A DNA stretch of 64,000 bases. Source: Leeuwenhoekiella blandensis MED217. Its GTDB lineage: Bacteria; Bacteroidota; Bacteroidia; Flavobacteriales; Flavobacteriaceae. Under the pieces are notes generated by a model. The model made no database searches. It saw only the letters and a list, made by a program, of their open reading frames with translations, and had not been told where the DNA came from. Shown one piece after another: positions 19,181 through 26,985 of this stretch (within the stretch, counting starts at the first letter, position 1; every line of letters begins with the position of its first letter). The stretch covers positions 1,501,145 through 1,565,144 of the forward strand of contig NZ_CH672395.1 of NCBI RefSeq assembly GCF_000152985.1, written 5' to 3'. Position numbers and translations under genes: made by a program.

Positions 19181-19995
19181 TGGTTTAATTGAAGTTTGGC
19201 TTTAAAAATAGCGTCTTGTTTAGAGATACTGAATTTATGCCTTTGTGGATAGGCTAATTCTAATCTACGTTTTAAATTCTTAAGACCAATTCCGTGGTTT
19301 TCTTCAAGTTTAGTTGCGTCAAAATTGTTGCTAATTTCAAAATCGATAATGCTGTCTGAAGCTTTCAGGTTTATATGCACAAAAGCATCTTCTCGCAATT
19401 TTTCCACGCCGTGTTTAAACGCATTTTCAACAAGAATGATAAACAGCAACGGCATTACTTTCAGGTTTTCATTCTTAACCTCAACATCAAATTGGATATC
19501 TACTTTTTTATGATACCGCATTTGATTGAGTGCTATAAAATTTTCTAAGTAGGTTAGTTCTTCAGTCAATTTTACCCGATGCTTTTCACCTTCATAAATG
19601 CTATAGCGCATCAATTCTGATAATTTCAGAATAAGTCCTTTTGCCTTATCTGTGTCCTTGCCAACCATTCCGTAGAGGTTATTCAGCATATTGAAAAAGA
19701 AGTGCGGATTCACCTGATTTTGTAAATGCAAAAGCTCGTTGACTTTCTTTTCATTTTTAAGAATTATGAGTTCTTTCATCTGAATAACAAGCCAAATCAC
19801 AGCCCACAAAAGAATAAGTGAATAATAGCACAAAACGCCAATACTAAATGCCGTAGGATAGCCTTCAAGAAAAACTACCGAGTTCTTCCCGAGAAATAGA
19901 ATTTGGTATGTAACGATACTCAAGGGTATCAGAATCGATAAGCCGATCAGGAATTTAAGAATCCCCCAGCGCTTGTATGAAAACGTAGAAATCAT
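19177..19995 (-). CDS. LytS/YehU-type sensor histidine kinase
   Basis: This 272-residue membrane kinase has two predicted TM helices (about 11-33 and 50-73), a His_kinase domain with the phospho-acceptor in LQNQVNPHFFFN (H98) and an ATPase domain with ENAFKHG and the glycine motif GIGLKN. The family forms pairs with LytTR response regulators. It has no separate sensor domain, so the membrane segment or a partner is expected to sense. It is divergent from the metallophosphoesterase gene. Confidence 0.92.
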   Translation of the reverse strand: MISTFSYKRWGILKFLIGLSILIPLSIVTYQILFLGKNSVVFLEGYPTAFSIGVLCYYSLILLWAVIWLVIQMKELIILKNEKKVNELLHLQNQVNPHFFFNMLNNLYGMVGKDTDKAKGLILKLSELMRYSIYEGEKHRVKLTEELTYLENFIALNQMRYHKKVDIQFDVEVKNENLKVMPLLFIILVENAFKHGVEKLREDAFVHINLKASDSIIDFEISNNFDATKLEENHGIGLKNLKRRLELAYPQRHKFSISKQDAIFKAKLQLNQ

Positions 19996-20210
19996 ACCGC
20001 AAAATACTCAGATTTTGTAAAGCCTGGGCAAACTTGTGATGAATAGGCTTTATAGAATTATAAAATCGGTTTTGAATGGGGTAAACTCAATTTGGATAAT
20101 GCTAGCAATTATTCAGACTGAAAATGAGTGTGCTGAGCACAAATTTTTCAGCAAAAAGAATCGAAAGAACACATTTGCGGTAAGCATATGTTCAACGAAT
20201 TAAAAATACA

Positions 20211-21383
20211 ATGAAAACAAGAATTTTACGCTACTTTAAGCATTTAAGCCTTACCATTTTAGTGCTACTCTTAATTTTAATACCTGTCGGGATTTCTGAA
20301 GGCGCTCAGGTCAGTTACGGTCACGATTCCGCAAGTCTCAATTTTGATGGCGAAGGTCCGTATGTATTTTATAAGAATGACAGTTTGGTTACGTTAAAGT
20401 ATATTAGAGGAAACAAGGACGATGGTTTTGCAATAGATGAAAAGGACTATTCTGTAAATCAACCTATTCCTGCGGAAGTTTATTTTCCTTTAGATCAGAC
20501 GAAATTCAATTTTACGATACCAACAAGCTTTGAGACTCCACGAAGTATTTATAGGGACAACAAGAAGATCTTAGCGATTTCTGATATTGAAAGCGGATTT
20601 AAAACTTTTCGAGATTTTCTAATTCAAAACAAAGTGATCGATAAAAACCTGCATTGGATCTTTGGTGAAAATCATCTTGTCCTGTTGGGAGATTTTGTAG
20701 ATCGTGGATTTTCAACAACTCAGGTGCTTTGGTTGATTTTCAAATTAGAACAGGAAGCCAAAAAGCAAGGCGGAACCGTACACTTTATATTAGGCAACCA
20801 CGAATTGAAGAATATGTACGGCGACCATCAGGCGGCTTCTTTAAAATATACGTTTGTCGCTTCGATGCTTGGCAAAACACAGTCTGAACTTTACAGTAAA
20901 AATGCTGTCCTAGGAAGATGGTTGTCTAGTAAAAATGTAATTGAATCCATCAACGGAACGCTTTTCGTGCACGGTGGTTTACATCCTGAAATCACCGCTT
21001 TGAATATGAGCATTCCGCAGATCAATGCTTTTATGCGGAAAACCTATTATGAAGCGCCTTATCCAAAAGTTGATGAGGATAAAAAAGAGCTTTTAATTTC
21101 ATCCAAAACCGGTATTTGCTGGTATCGTGGTTATTTTAAAGAAGATCTAAGTCAGGAAGAAGTTGAAAAACCTTTGAAGAAACTTAAGGCAAACGCTGTG
21201 GTGGTAGGACATACGTTACATTTTAGCGTCAAGAAGTTTTTTGAAGGCAAAGTGTATGGAATCGATGTAAAACATAGCAGTGATTATCACAAAAACTGGC
21301 CAGATTATGATTCTGAAGGTTTGCTTATCACAGACGGAAACTATTACAGAGCTATGGCAGATGGAACGCTTGAAAAATTATAG
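20211..21383 (+). CDS. Exported metallophosphoesterase (calcineurin-like)
   Basis: This 390-residue protein has an N-terminal hydrophobic segment (about 12-33) that is a signal peptide or membrane anchor. The phosphoesterase metal motifs follow: SDIE (about 124, where SDIHG is usual), GDFVDRG, GNHELK, VHGGLHPE and GHTLHF. The His of the first motif is replaced, but the remaining dinuclear metal ligands are present, so activity is likely. It resembles Bacteroidota proteins related to serine/threonine phosphatases acting outside the cytoplasm. It is separated from neighbours by a terminator, and its link to the glycan locus is only positional. Confidence 0.8.
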   Translation: MKTRILRYFKHLSLTILVLLLILIPVGISEGAQVSYGHDSASLNFDGEGPYVFYKNDSLVTLKYIRGNKDDGFAIDEKDYSVNQPIPAEVYFPLDQTKFNFTIPTSFETPRSIYRDNKKILAISDIESGFKTFRDFLIQNKVIDKNLHWIFGENHLVLLGDFVDRGFSTTQVLWLIFKLEQEAKKQGGTVHFILGNHELKNMYGDHQAASLKYTFVASMLGKTQSELYSKNAVLGRWLSSKNVIESINGTLFVHGGLHPEITALNMSIPQINAFMRKTYYEAPYPKVDEDKKELLISSKTGICWYRGYFKEDLSQEEVEKPLKKLKANAVVVGHTLHFSVKKFFEGKVYGIDVKHSSDYHKNWPDYDSEGLLITDGNYYRAMADGTLEKL

Positions 21384-21406
21384 AGCATGAAATTCTGGTG
21401 AAATAT

Positions 21407-21439
21407 AAAGCCTGCTGTTCGACGTGTGCAGCAGGCTTT
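21407..21439 (+). terminator. Hairpin terminator after the metallophosphoesterase gene
   Basis: AAAGCCTGCTG/CAGCAGGCTTT forms a perfect 11-bp stem with an 11-base loop between the convergent metallophosphoesterase and GH2 genes. The T-run is short, so efficiency is uncertain. Confidence 0.65.
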
Positions 21440-21460
21440 GATGTAAAGTACGGGTAAGAA

Positions 21461-23269
21461 TTACTTGTTGTCGTAATATTCCTTTAGAATAAAGAATGCT
21501 TTTTTCTTTTGACCTTTTTCAGAAATCAGGCCTTTTCTGTTCCAGCCGTCCTGTACTCCACGCAGTTGACGTAGCGGAGACATGAAATCTACAAGAATCC
21601 ACGGGGTCATCCCTGCCAGACCTTCAATTTTGTCAAACATCGCAAGACTTTCTTTGTAAAGATTCTCTTGAAATTCTTCAGACCAGCGGGTGTGTTTATC
21701 GCCGTGAAAGCCTTGTAGAGCGCCACCACCAAACTCACTTACGATAATAGGTTTCTTCATTCCTGTAGTAAACGATTTGGTACGACTTTCTTCCGGTAGG
21801 CCGCCATACCATCCTAAATATTCATTGATGCTTATGATGTCTAGTTTTTCGATCAAAGGATCGTTGTAGGTGTATACGCTATCAGGATGACCGTCTATTT
21901 CCTGGTCTTTTTTTACAGCGGCAGAAATCAAACGTGTACTGTCTTTGCTGCGGATGTAATCTGCAAGATTTGATAAAAAGTTGTTACGGTCTTTACCGGG
22001 AGCCGTCTCATTAGCAATCGACCAAATGATCGAACTAGCACGATTATAATCGCGATTTATGAGTTCGTCATATTGTGACTTGGCTTTTTCCAAAACTTCA
22101 AGATTTCCCCACTGAATTCCCCAATACAAAGGTAATTCTTCCCAGAGTAGAATCCCTTTTTCATCCGCCAGGCGCACCAGTTTTTCTTGATGTGGATAAT
22201 GTGCCAAACGAATAAAGTTACAACCTAATTCTTGGGCCCAATTCAATACAAGCTCTGCATCTTCAGTGGTGTTTGCGCGATCTTTTCTGAACGGATTCTC
22301 GTCGTGCAGGCAAATTCCTTTTAAGAAAACCGGCTTCCCGTTTAATAGAATTTCACGCCCTCTGGTTTCAATAGTTCTAAACCCAACAGCATCTTTTACG
22401 CTGCTTGAACCTGCGCTGATGTGCACTTCATACAATTTGGGGTTAGCAGGTTCCCATAACTTGAGGTTTTTTACAGAAAAACTAAATGTTGTCGGGCCTT
22501 CCTGATTTGTGTTGAAGGTTTCTTCAACCTTTAGCTCAGGAATTTTCACGCTGATTTCCTGCGTAATTTGAGGACCGTCAAAAAAGACAGAACCCTTGAT
22601 CGTTTTGTTTTTCTTATCAAGACTGCTTTTGTCAAGTGCGATAAAAAAGTTGTTGATAAACGTTTTCTCGGTCTCTAGGAGTTTGACGTCACGTGTGATT
22701 CCCCCGTGGTTAAACCAGTCGGTAACCACTGACGGAATATAATCTGCGCGTCTCCCGCTGTTTACACCAATGATGAGGTAATTGTCTTTTTCCTTTAGTA
22801 AATCGGTGATCTCATAAGAGAACGGAGTGAAACCGCCTTCGTGCTCACCCAGTACCTTCCCGTTAAAGGTAACTTTGGTCTTGTAATTGGCAGCACCTAC
22901 ATTTATAAAATAGCGCTTGTTGGCGTCTATGTTTGCTTTGTCAAAGGTTTTGCGATACCAAACAATACCTTCAAAATATTTCAATTCTGGTTTTTGGGTG
23001 TTGAAACTTCCCGGTACATACAAGGTTTCAGCGGTATCAAAACTATATTCTACGCGATCGGTTTTTCCTGTAGCTTCTTTATTTTCATACACGGCTGCGC
23101 CACCCATACCGCCTGTTTTGTAAGGGTCAAGAACGTATTCCCATTTTCCGTTGAGGTTGGTGTACTTACGGTTAACGGTATTATTGATAAAAAGATCTTG
23201 CCCATGCACATAAAAAATAGATTGGCTAAGGACGAGACAAAGGATAAAAAGTTTGATATAGCGTTTCAT
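21461..23269 (-). CDS. Glycoside hydrolase family 2 (beta-glucuronidase/beta-galactosidase-like)
   Basis: This 602-residue secreted enzyme has a signal peptide ending YVHGQ, a GH2 sugar-binding jelly roll (about 35-210), an Ig-like domain (about 215-310) and a TIM barrel. The acid/base Glu is in WSIANETAPG and the nucleophile Glu in VSEFGGGAL. The compact three-domain size fits beta-glucuronidase-like GH2 better than long beta-galactosidases. The ATG at 23269 is chosen because it starts the signal peptide; the frame is open to 23353. Together with GH78 it suggests a rhamnose- and uronate-containing substrate, which is inference. Confidence 0.87.
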   Translation of the reverse strand: MKRYIKLFILCLVLSQSIFYVHGQDLFINNTVNRKYTNLNGKWEYVLDPYKTGGMGGAAVYENKEATGKTDRVEYSFDTAETLYVPGSFNTQKPELKYFEGIVWYRKTFDKANIDANKRYFINVGAANYKTKVTFNGKVLGEHEGGFTPFSYEITDLLKEKDNYLIIGVNSGRRADYIPSVVTDWFNHGGITRDVKLLETEKTFINNFFIALDKSSLDKKNKTIKGSVFFDGPQITQEISVKIPELKVEETFNTNQEGPTTFSFSVKNLKLWEPANPKLYEVHISAGSSSVKDAVGFRTIETRGREILLNGKPVFLKGICLHDENPFRKDRANTTEDAELVLNWAQELGCNFIRLAHYPHQEKLVRLADEKGILLWEELPLYWGIQWGNLEVLEKAKSQYDELINRDYNRASSIIWSIANETAPGKDRNNFLSNLADYIRSKDSTRLISAAVKKDQEIDGHPDSVYTYNDPLIEKLDIISINEYLGWYGGLPEESRTKSFTTGMKKPIIVSEFGGGALQGFHGDKHTRWSEEFQENLYKESLAMFDKIEGLAGMTPWILVDFMSPLRQLRGVQDGWNRKGLISEKGQKKKAFFILKEYYDNK

Positions 23270-23340
23270 CTTGAATTTTGATTTGAAGTGTAAAATATAC
23301 ACTTTTTTGCAAAATTCAGATTTTATTTTAGTATTTATTG

Positions 23341-23368
23341 AAAAGAGCGTCATTTTAGACGCTCTTTT
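23341..23368 (-). terminator. Rho-independent terminator after the MBL-rhodanese gene
   Basis: AAAAGAGCGTC/GACGCTCTTTT forms a perfect 11-bp stem with a 6-base loop directly after the stop of the minus-strand gene at 23374. Confidence 0.85.
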
Positions 23369-23373
23369 TGATT

Positions 23374-24789
23374 TTATAATAACGTGCTGGGACAGACGTA
23401 TTGAGAGATTTTGACTTGAGTTTCTTTGATACTTTTAAAACCACCTAAGACATCTGCAAAACTTTCATAACCGCGTTGTTTGAGCATAGATGCGGCAATC
23501 ATACTGCGATAGCCACCACCACAAAACAAAATGAAGGAGCGGTCTTTAGGTATTTCTGCCAGACGCTCACTGAGTTGGTTAAGCGGAATGTTGATACTGC
23601 CTTCTACATGTTCTGCGTCAAACTCACTTTTTTTACGCACATCGATAAAGAGCAGGCGATTTTCATTATACATTCTTTCAAAGGCTTCGCAAGAAATACG
23701 TTCTATAGAATCGATCTCTTTTTCTGTATTTTTCCAGCTTGTAAAACCACCTTTTAAATACCCTATGACGTGATCATAACCTACTCGGGCCAGCCGCGTG
23801 ATGGCCTCTTCCTGTTTGCCTTCTTCTGTAACCAATAAAATTTCCTGTTCAATATTGGTGATGAGTTCGCCTACCCAGGGAGCATAGTTTCCATCAAGGC
23901 CAATATTGATACTGTTTGGGATAAATGCTTTGGCAAAATCATTTGCATTTCTCGTGTCTAAGATGAGCGCTTGTGAGACATTCGCAACAGCTTCAAATTC
24001 ATCAGGAGTAAGCGGGTTTTCGGCATTGTGTTTTACCTTATCAAAACTCTCGTAACCCTGAATATTCATCAGCACATTTTTAGGAAAATATCCCGGAGGT
24101 GTTGTAAGTCCGTCAAGCAATTCCTTTATAAATTCGTCTTTTGACATATCGGCACGCAGTGCATAATTTGTCTTTTTCTGGTTGCCTAAGGTGTCTGTAG
24201 TTTCTTTACTCATTTTTTTACCACAAGCCGATCCTGCTCCGTGATTAGGATAAACGATTAGCGTGTCGCTAAGCGGCATAATTTTGTTACGTAAAGAGTC
24301 GTATAAATGGCCCGCGAGCTTTTCTTCGGTCAATTCTGAAACCACGTGCTGCGCAAGATCTGGTCTACCCACATCTCCTATAAAAAGAGTATCGCCGGTA
24401 ATGATCCCGTGTTCTTTTCCGGCTTCATCAATAAGAAGGTATGTGGTACTTTCCATCGTGTGCCCAGGAGTGTGAATCACTTTTACCTGATAATCGCCAA
24501 TTGAAAAAAACTGACCATCTTGAGCTGTTATCGCTTCATAGTTAGGTTTGGCGCCGGGACCAAAAACAATTTGTGCTCCGGTTTTTTGATGCAGGTCCAG
24601 ATGACCACTCACAAAATCTGCGTGAAAGTGCGTTTCAAAAACATACTTGATTTGCGCGTTATCTTTTTCTGCACGCTTGATGTAGGGCGCAACTTCGCGT
24701 AAAGGGTCAAAAATTGCAGCTTCGCCCTTATTCTCGATATAATAGGCAGCGTGTGCAAGACATCCGGTATAAATCTGCTCAACTTTCAT
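23374..24789 (-). CDS. MBL-fold persulfide dioxygenase-like protein with two rhodanese domains
   Basis: This 471-residue protein has a metallo-beta-lactamase domain (about 1-245) with THFHADFVSGH, the HTPGHT histidine, GDTLFIGDVGRPD and YPNHGAGSACG. This is the ETHE1/persulfide dioxygenase type with its mono-iron site. Two rhodanese domains follow. The first (about 255-355) has Thr in ILLVTEEGK where the catalytic Cys should be, so it looks inactive; the second (about 365-460) keeps the Cys in FCGGGYRS. The family oxidises glutathione- or protein-bound persulfides to sulfite. It is divergent from the AraC regulator with palindromes between them, so it may be regulated by it. Confidence 0.88.
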   Translation of the reverse strand: MKVEQIYTGCLAHAAYYIENKGEAAIFDPLREVAPYIKRAEKDNAQIKYVFETHFHADFVSGHLDLHQKTGAQIVFGPGAKPNYEAITAQDGQFFSIGDYQVKVIHTPGHTMESTTYLLIDEAGKEHGIITGDTLFIGDVGRPDLAQHVVSELTEEKLAGHLYDSLRNKIMPLSDTLIVYPNHGAGSACGKKMSKETTDTLGNQKKTNYALRADMSKDEFIKELLDGLTTPPGYFPKNVLMNIQGYESFDKVKHNAENPLTPDEFEAVANVSQALILDTRNANDFAKAFIPNSINIGLDGNYAPWVGELITNIEQEILLVTEEGKQEEAITRLARVGYDHVIGYLKGGFTSWKNTEKEIDSIERISCEAFERMYNENRLLFIDVRKKSEFDAEHVEGSINIPLNQLSERLAEIPKDRSFILFCGGGYRSMIAASMLKQRGYESFADVLGGFKSIKETQVKISQYVCPSTLL

Positions 24790-24888
24790 AATACTGAATT
24801 TTAAAATGATTGTTTAAAGTTCGATTTGATTTTTAGAAGGTTGTGTAACCTGCGTTGCAAATTTTTAATTTTTATAAGCTATTTTATA

Positions 24889-24900
24889 TGACTTAAGTCA
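24889..24900. promoter_or_regulatory. 12-bp palindrome in divergent promoter region
   Basis: TGACTTAAGTCA is a perfect palindrome midway between the divergent MBL-rhodanese (start 24789) and AraC (start 24978) genes. It is a plausible operator for a dimeric regulator controlling one or both. Confidence 0.4.
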
Positions 24901-24949
24901 GTGTTCTAAAAAAAAGAGAACCTGTTTAATTGATTTTTGTCAAAGGCTG

Positions 24950-24967
24950 TAAGATTTGAAAATCTTA
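24950..24967. promoter_or_regulatory. Inverted repeat over the AraC gene promoter
   Basis: TAAGATTT-GA-AAATCTTA has perfect 8-bp arms. It overlaps TAAATTTG (24966-24973), which matches the -7 consensus and lies only four bases before the ATG at 24978. A related sequence (AAGGATTGAAAATCTTA, 26084-26100, 15 of 17 bases shared) lies upstream of the first cupin gene. The shared sequence suggests one regulator acting on both, possibly the AraC protein itself. Confidence 0.45.
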
Positions 24968-24977
24968 AATTTGAAGT

Positions 24978-25859
24978 ATGAGCGCAATTACAAAAAGATC
25001 GGTTTCAGAGTTTAATAACGAGTTAAAGCTAAAAGGTTTTAACGTGTTTAGAATCGAAGACGATAGTGCTTCTACCAAAATCTATAGCCGAAAGGATTTT
25101 TACAAGATCTGTCTCACTACCGGGGAGAGTGTGATTCATTATTCTGATAAAAGTTATAAAACAGACGGGAAGACCGTACTGTTTTTTGGCAATCCCCATG
25201 TGCCTTATTCCTGGGAGACTTTATCTAATAAATATGTAGGCTATACGTGTTTGTTCTCTGATGAATTCTTGACGCTTTCAGAGCGTTCTGAAATGTTGCA
25301 ACAGTCGCCTTTGTTCAAATTAGATGGCACTCCGGTGCTTCAGATTGCAGATGAACAGCGGGTGTTTTTAAACTCGATGTTTGAGAATATGATCAGAGAG
25401 CAGCAGAGCGATTACAGCAATAAAGATGATGTGATGCGCAACTATATCAATTTGATCATTCACGAGGCTTTAAAATTAGAACCTTCACGCAATTTTCAGC
25501 AGAATCAGGATGCCTTATCAAGGCTTACCAATGTATTCTTAGAGCTTTTAGAGCGCCAATTTCCGATTGAAGGAATCGATCAGCCTTTAAAATTACGTAC
25601 GGCCAAAGATTATGCAAATACGCTGGCGGTGCATGTGAATTACTTAAATCGTGCCGTAAAAAAAGTGACCGGCCATCCTACCACTTCACATATTAACGGG
25701 CGTATCATCAATGAGTCAAAGGCATTATTGCTTCACACGGACTGGAGTGTAAATGATATCGCTTATTCATTGGGTTTTGATTACCCGACTTACTTTAATA
25801 ATTTCTTTAAAAAAGCAACTGGTACAAATCCGGGCTCGTATAGAAAATCAATGGTCTGA
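24978..25859 (+). CDS. AraC-family transcriptional regulator
   Basis: This 293-residue regulator has an N-terminal cupin-like sensing region (about 1-165, with GESVIHYSDKSYK and the FFGNPHVPYSW stretch) and a C-terminal AraC double helix-turn-helix (about 190-290) with the second-motif sequence VNDIAYSLGFDYPTYFNNFFK. It leads the cupin/oxidoreductase cluster on the same strand and is separated from it by 338 bases that carry inverted repeats. It most likely activates that cluster in response to an unknown small molecule. Confidence 0.92.
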   Translation: MSAITKRSVSEFNNELKLKGFNVFRIEDDSASTKIYSRKDFYKICLTTGESVIHYSDKSYKTDGKTVLFFGNPHVPYSWETLSNKYVGYTCLFSDEFLTLSERSEMLQQSPLFKLDGTPVLQIADEQRVFLNSMFENMIREQQSDYSNKDDVMRNYINLIIHEALKLEPSRNFQQNQDALSRLTNVFLELLERQFPIEGIDQPLKLRTAKDYANTLAVHVNYLNRAVKKVTGHPTTSHINGRIINESKALLLHTDWSVNDIAYSLGFDYPTYFNNFFKKATGTNPGSYRKSMV

Positions 25860-26197
25860 TCGGGCTTTTGACTTTGTTTGAAATTATAGTTTTCAAACCA
25901 AAGAAAAATAATTGCAGTTAGGTGATTCTTGCCTAAGGCTTTCAGAAAAATCAGGGCTAGCACTGTTTAACAGTGAATTAAGAGTTTTGCTTGTTTTTTA
26001 GGTTCAAACGACTGAAGTGTAAGAGGTTATATTTTTAAGTCCTTAACGGTTTTTTAAGTTTTTATAAGGTAAATTTAAGACTGAAGGATTGAAAATCTTA
26101 CTTTTTGATTTGATTTTCGTTATCTCAGATGGCAGATTCAAAAGTACCTTTGTGTAAGATTTCAAACCAAAAATGAAAACTAACTAAAAAACCAAGT
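25860..26197. other. Regulatory region upstream of the cupin/oxidoreductase cluster
   Basis: No gene is visible. The stretch holds a perfect 15-bp palindrome (CACTGTTTAACAGTG, 25961-25975), the AAGGATTGAAAATCTTA copy at 26084-26100 and a TACCTTTG -7 element at 26145-26152. No TTG is found 19-21 bases before the -7 box, as expected for an activator-dependent promoter. Transcription would start about 40 bases before the cupin gene. Confidence 0.5.
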
Positions 26198-26740
26198 ATG
26201 AAAATGATCAATCTAAGAAATTCCCTTTTTGCAACATCGCTTTTAAGTGTATTGCTGTTAGGAAGCTGTAAAGAAAATACGACCGCAGAAACCGAAGAAG
26301 TAGCTTCTGAAGACACGGCACAAGTAGAAACTTCAGCTTCAGAAGAAAGCGAGCTTGATTTTATCTTTCCTAAGGGAAATAAAGGACCAGACAAAAATTT
26401 TACAGGTAATGCATTCAATGTTGGTCTGGTAGCACCAGATTCTACCTACACCACCGCAGTAGGAAATGTATACTTTGAGCCGGGCGGAAGAAGCAACTGG
26501 CACACGCATCCCGGTGGGCAGATTTTGATCATAACAGATGGTGTTGGATACCACCAGATTGAAGGTCAGCCTAAAGAAATTATGAAAAAAGGAGACGTGC
26601 TAAAATGTCCACCAAATACGAGACACTGGCACGGAGCAAGTGAAGATACCGGCGTACAGCAAATGTACATCGTCCCAAATACCGAAAAAGGTATTGTAGA
26701 GTGGATGGAAGCGGTTACAGATTCGGTTTACGGCGCTTAA
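26198..26740 (+). CDS. Cupin domain lipoprotein
   Basis: This 180-residue protein has a lipoprotein signal peptide with lipobox LLLGSCKEN (Cys near residue 24), an acidic Ser/Glu-rich linker and a cupin domain. The metal-binding histidines are in NWHTHPGGQ and RHWHGAS. It belongs to the short RmlC-like cupins seen beside oxidoreductases and carboxymuconolactone-decarboxylase-type clusters, whose chemistry is not settled. Start could also be the ATG at 26204. It is the first gene after the putative AraC-controlled promoter. Two further cupins of the same subfamily occur at 28233 and 33655. Confidence 0.85.
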   Translation: MKMINLRNSLFATSLLSVLLLGSCKENTTAETEEVASEDTAQVETSASEESELDFIFPKGNKGPDKNFTGNAFNVGLVAPDSTYTTAVGNVYFEPGGRSNWHTHPGGQILIITDGVGYHQIEGQPKEIMKKGDVLKCPPNTRHWHGASEDTGVQQMYIVPNTEKGIVEWMEAVTDSVYGA

Positions 26741-26752
26741 GAAAGGTTCTTA

Positions 26753-26847
26753 CAATCCTACAGTTAACTTTTGTTTATCTGCTTAGTGACCCTGATGTTC
26801 ATATACATTGGCGTTAAGTGAGTTGGTCGCTAAGCAGCGTAGGATTG
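26753..26847. repeat. Nested inverted repeats between cupin and dehydrogenase genes
   Basis: Outer arms CAATCCTAC (26753-26761) and GTAGGATTG (26839-26847) are perfect. Inner arms CTGCTTAGTGACC (26779-26791) and GGTCGCTAAGCAG (26825-26837) differ by one G-T pair. The RNA could fold into a long stem with an internal loop. It lacks a T-run, so it may be an mRNA processing or stability element, a small palindromic repeat or a structured leader. Confidence 0.55.
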
Positions 26848-26985
26848 ATCTTAAAACAAGTTTAGAAATTCTGTTTTAATTGTTTAGATGGAAAAGTGTG
26901 TTGCTTTTCGGTCCAGGGATTTCTATGTCTTGCTTCAGGTTAAAGAATCTCTTTGTTCAATAAATATTCAATTAATCGTCTACAA

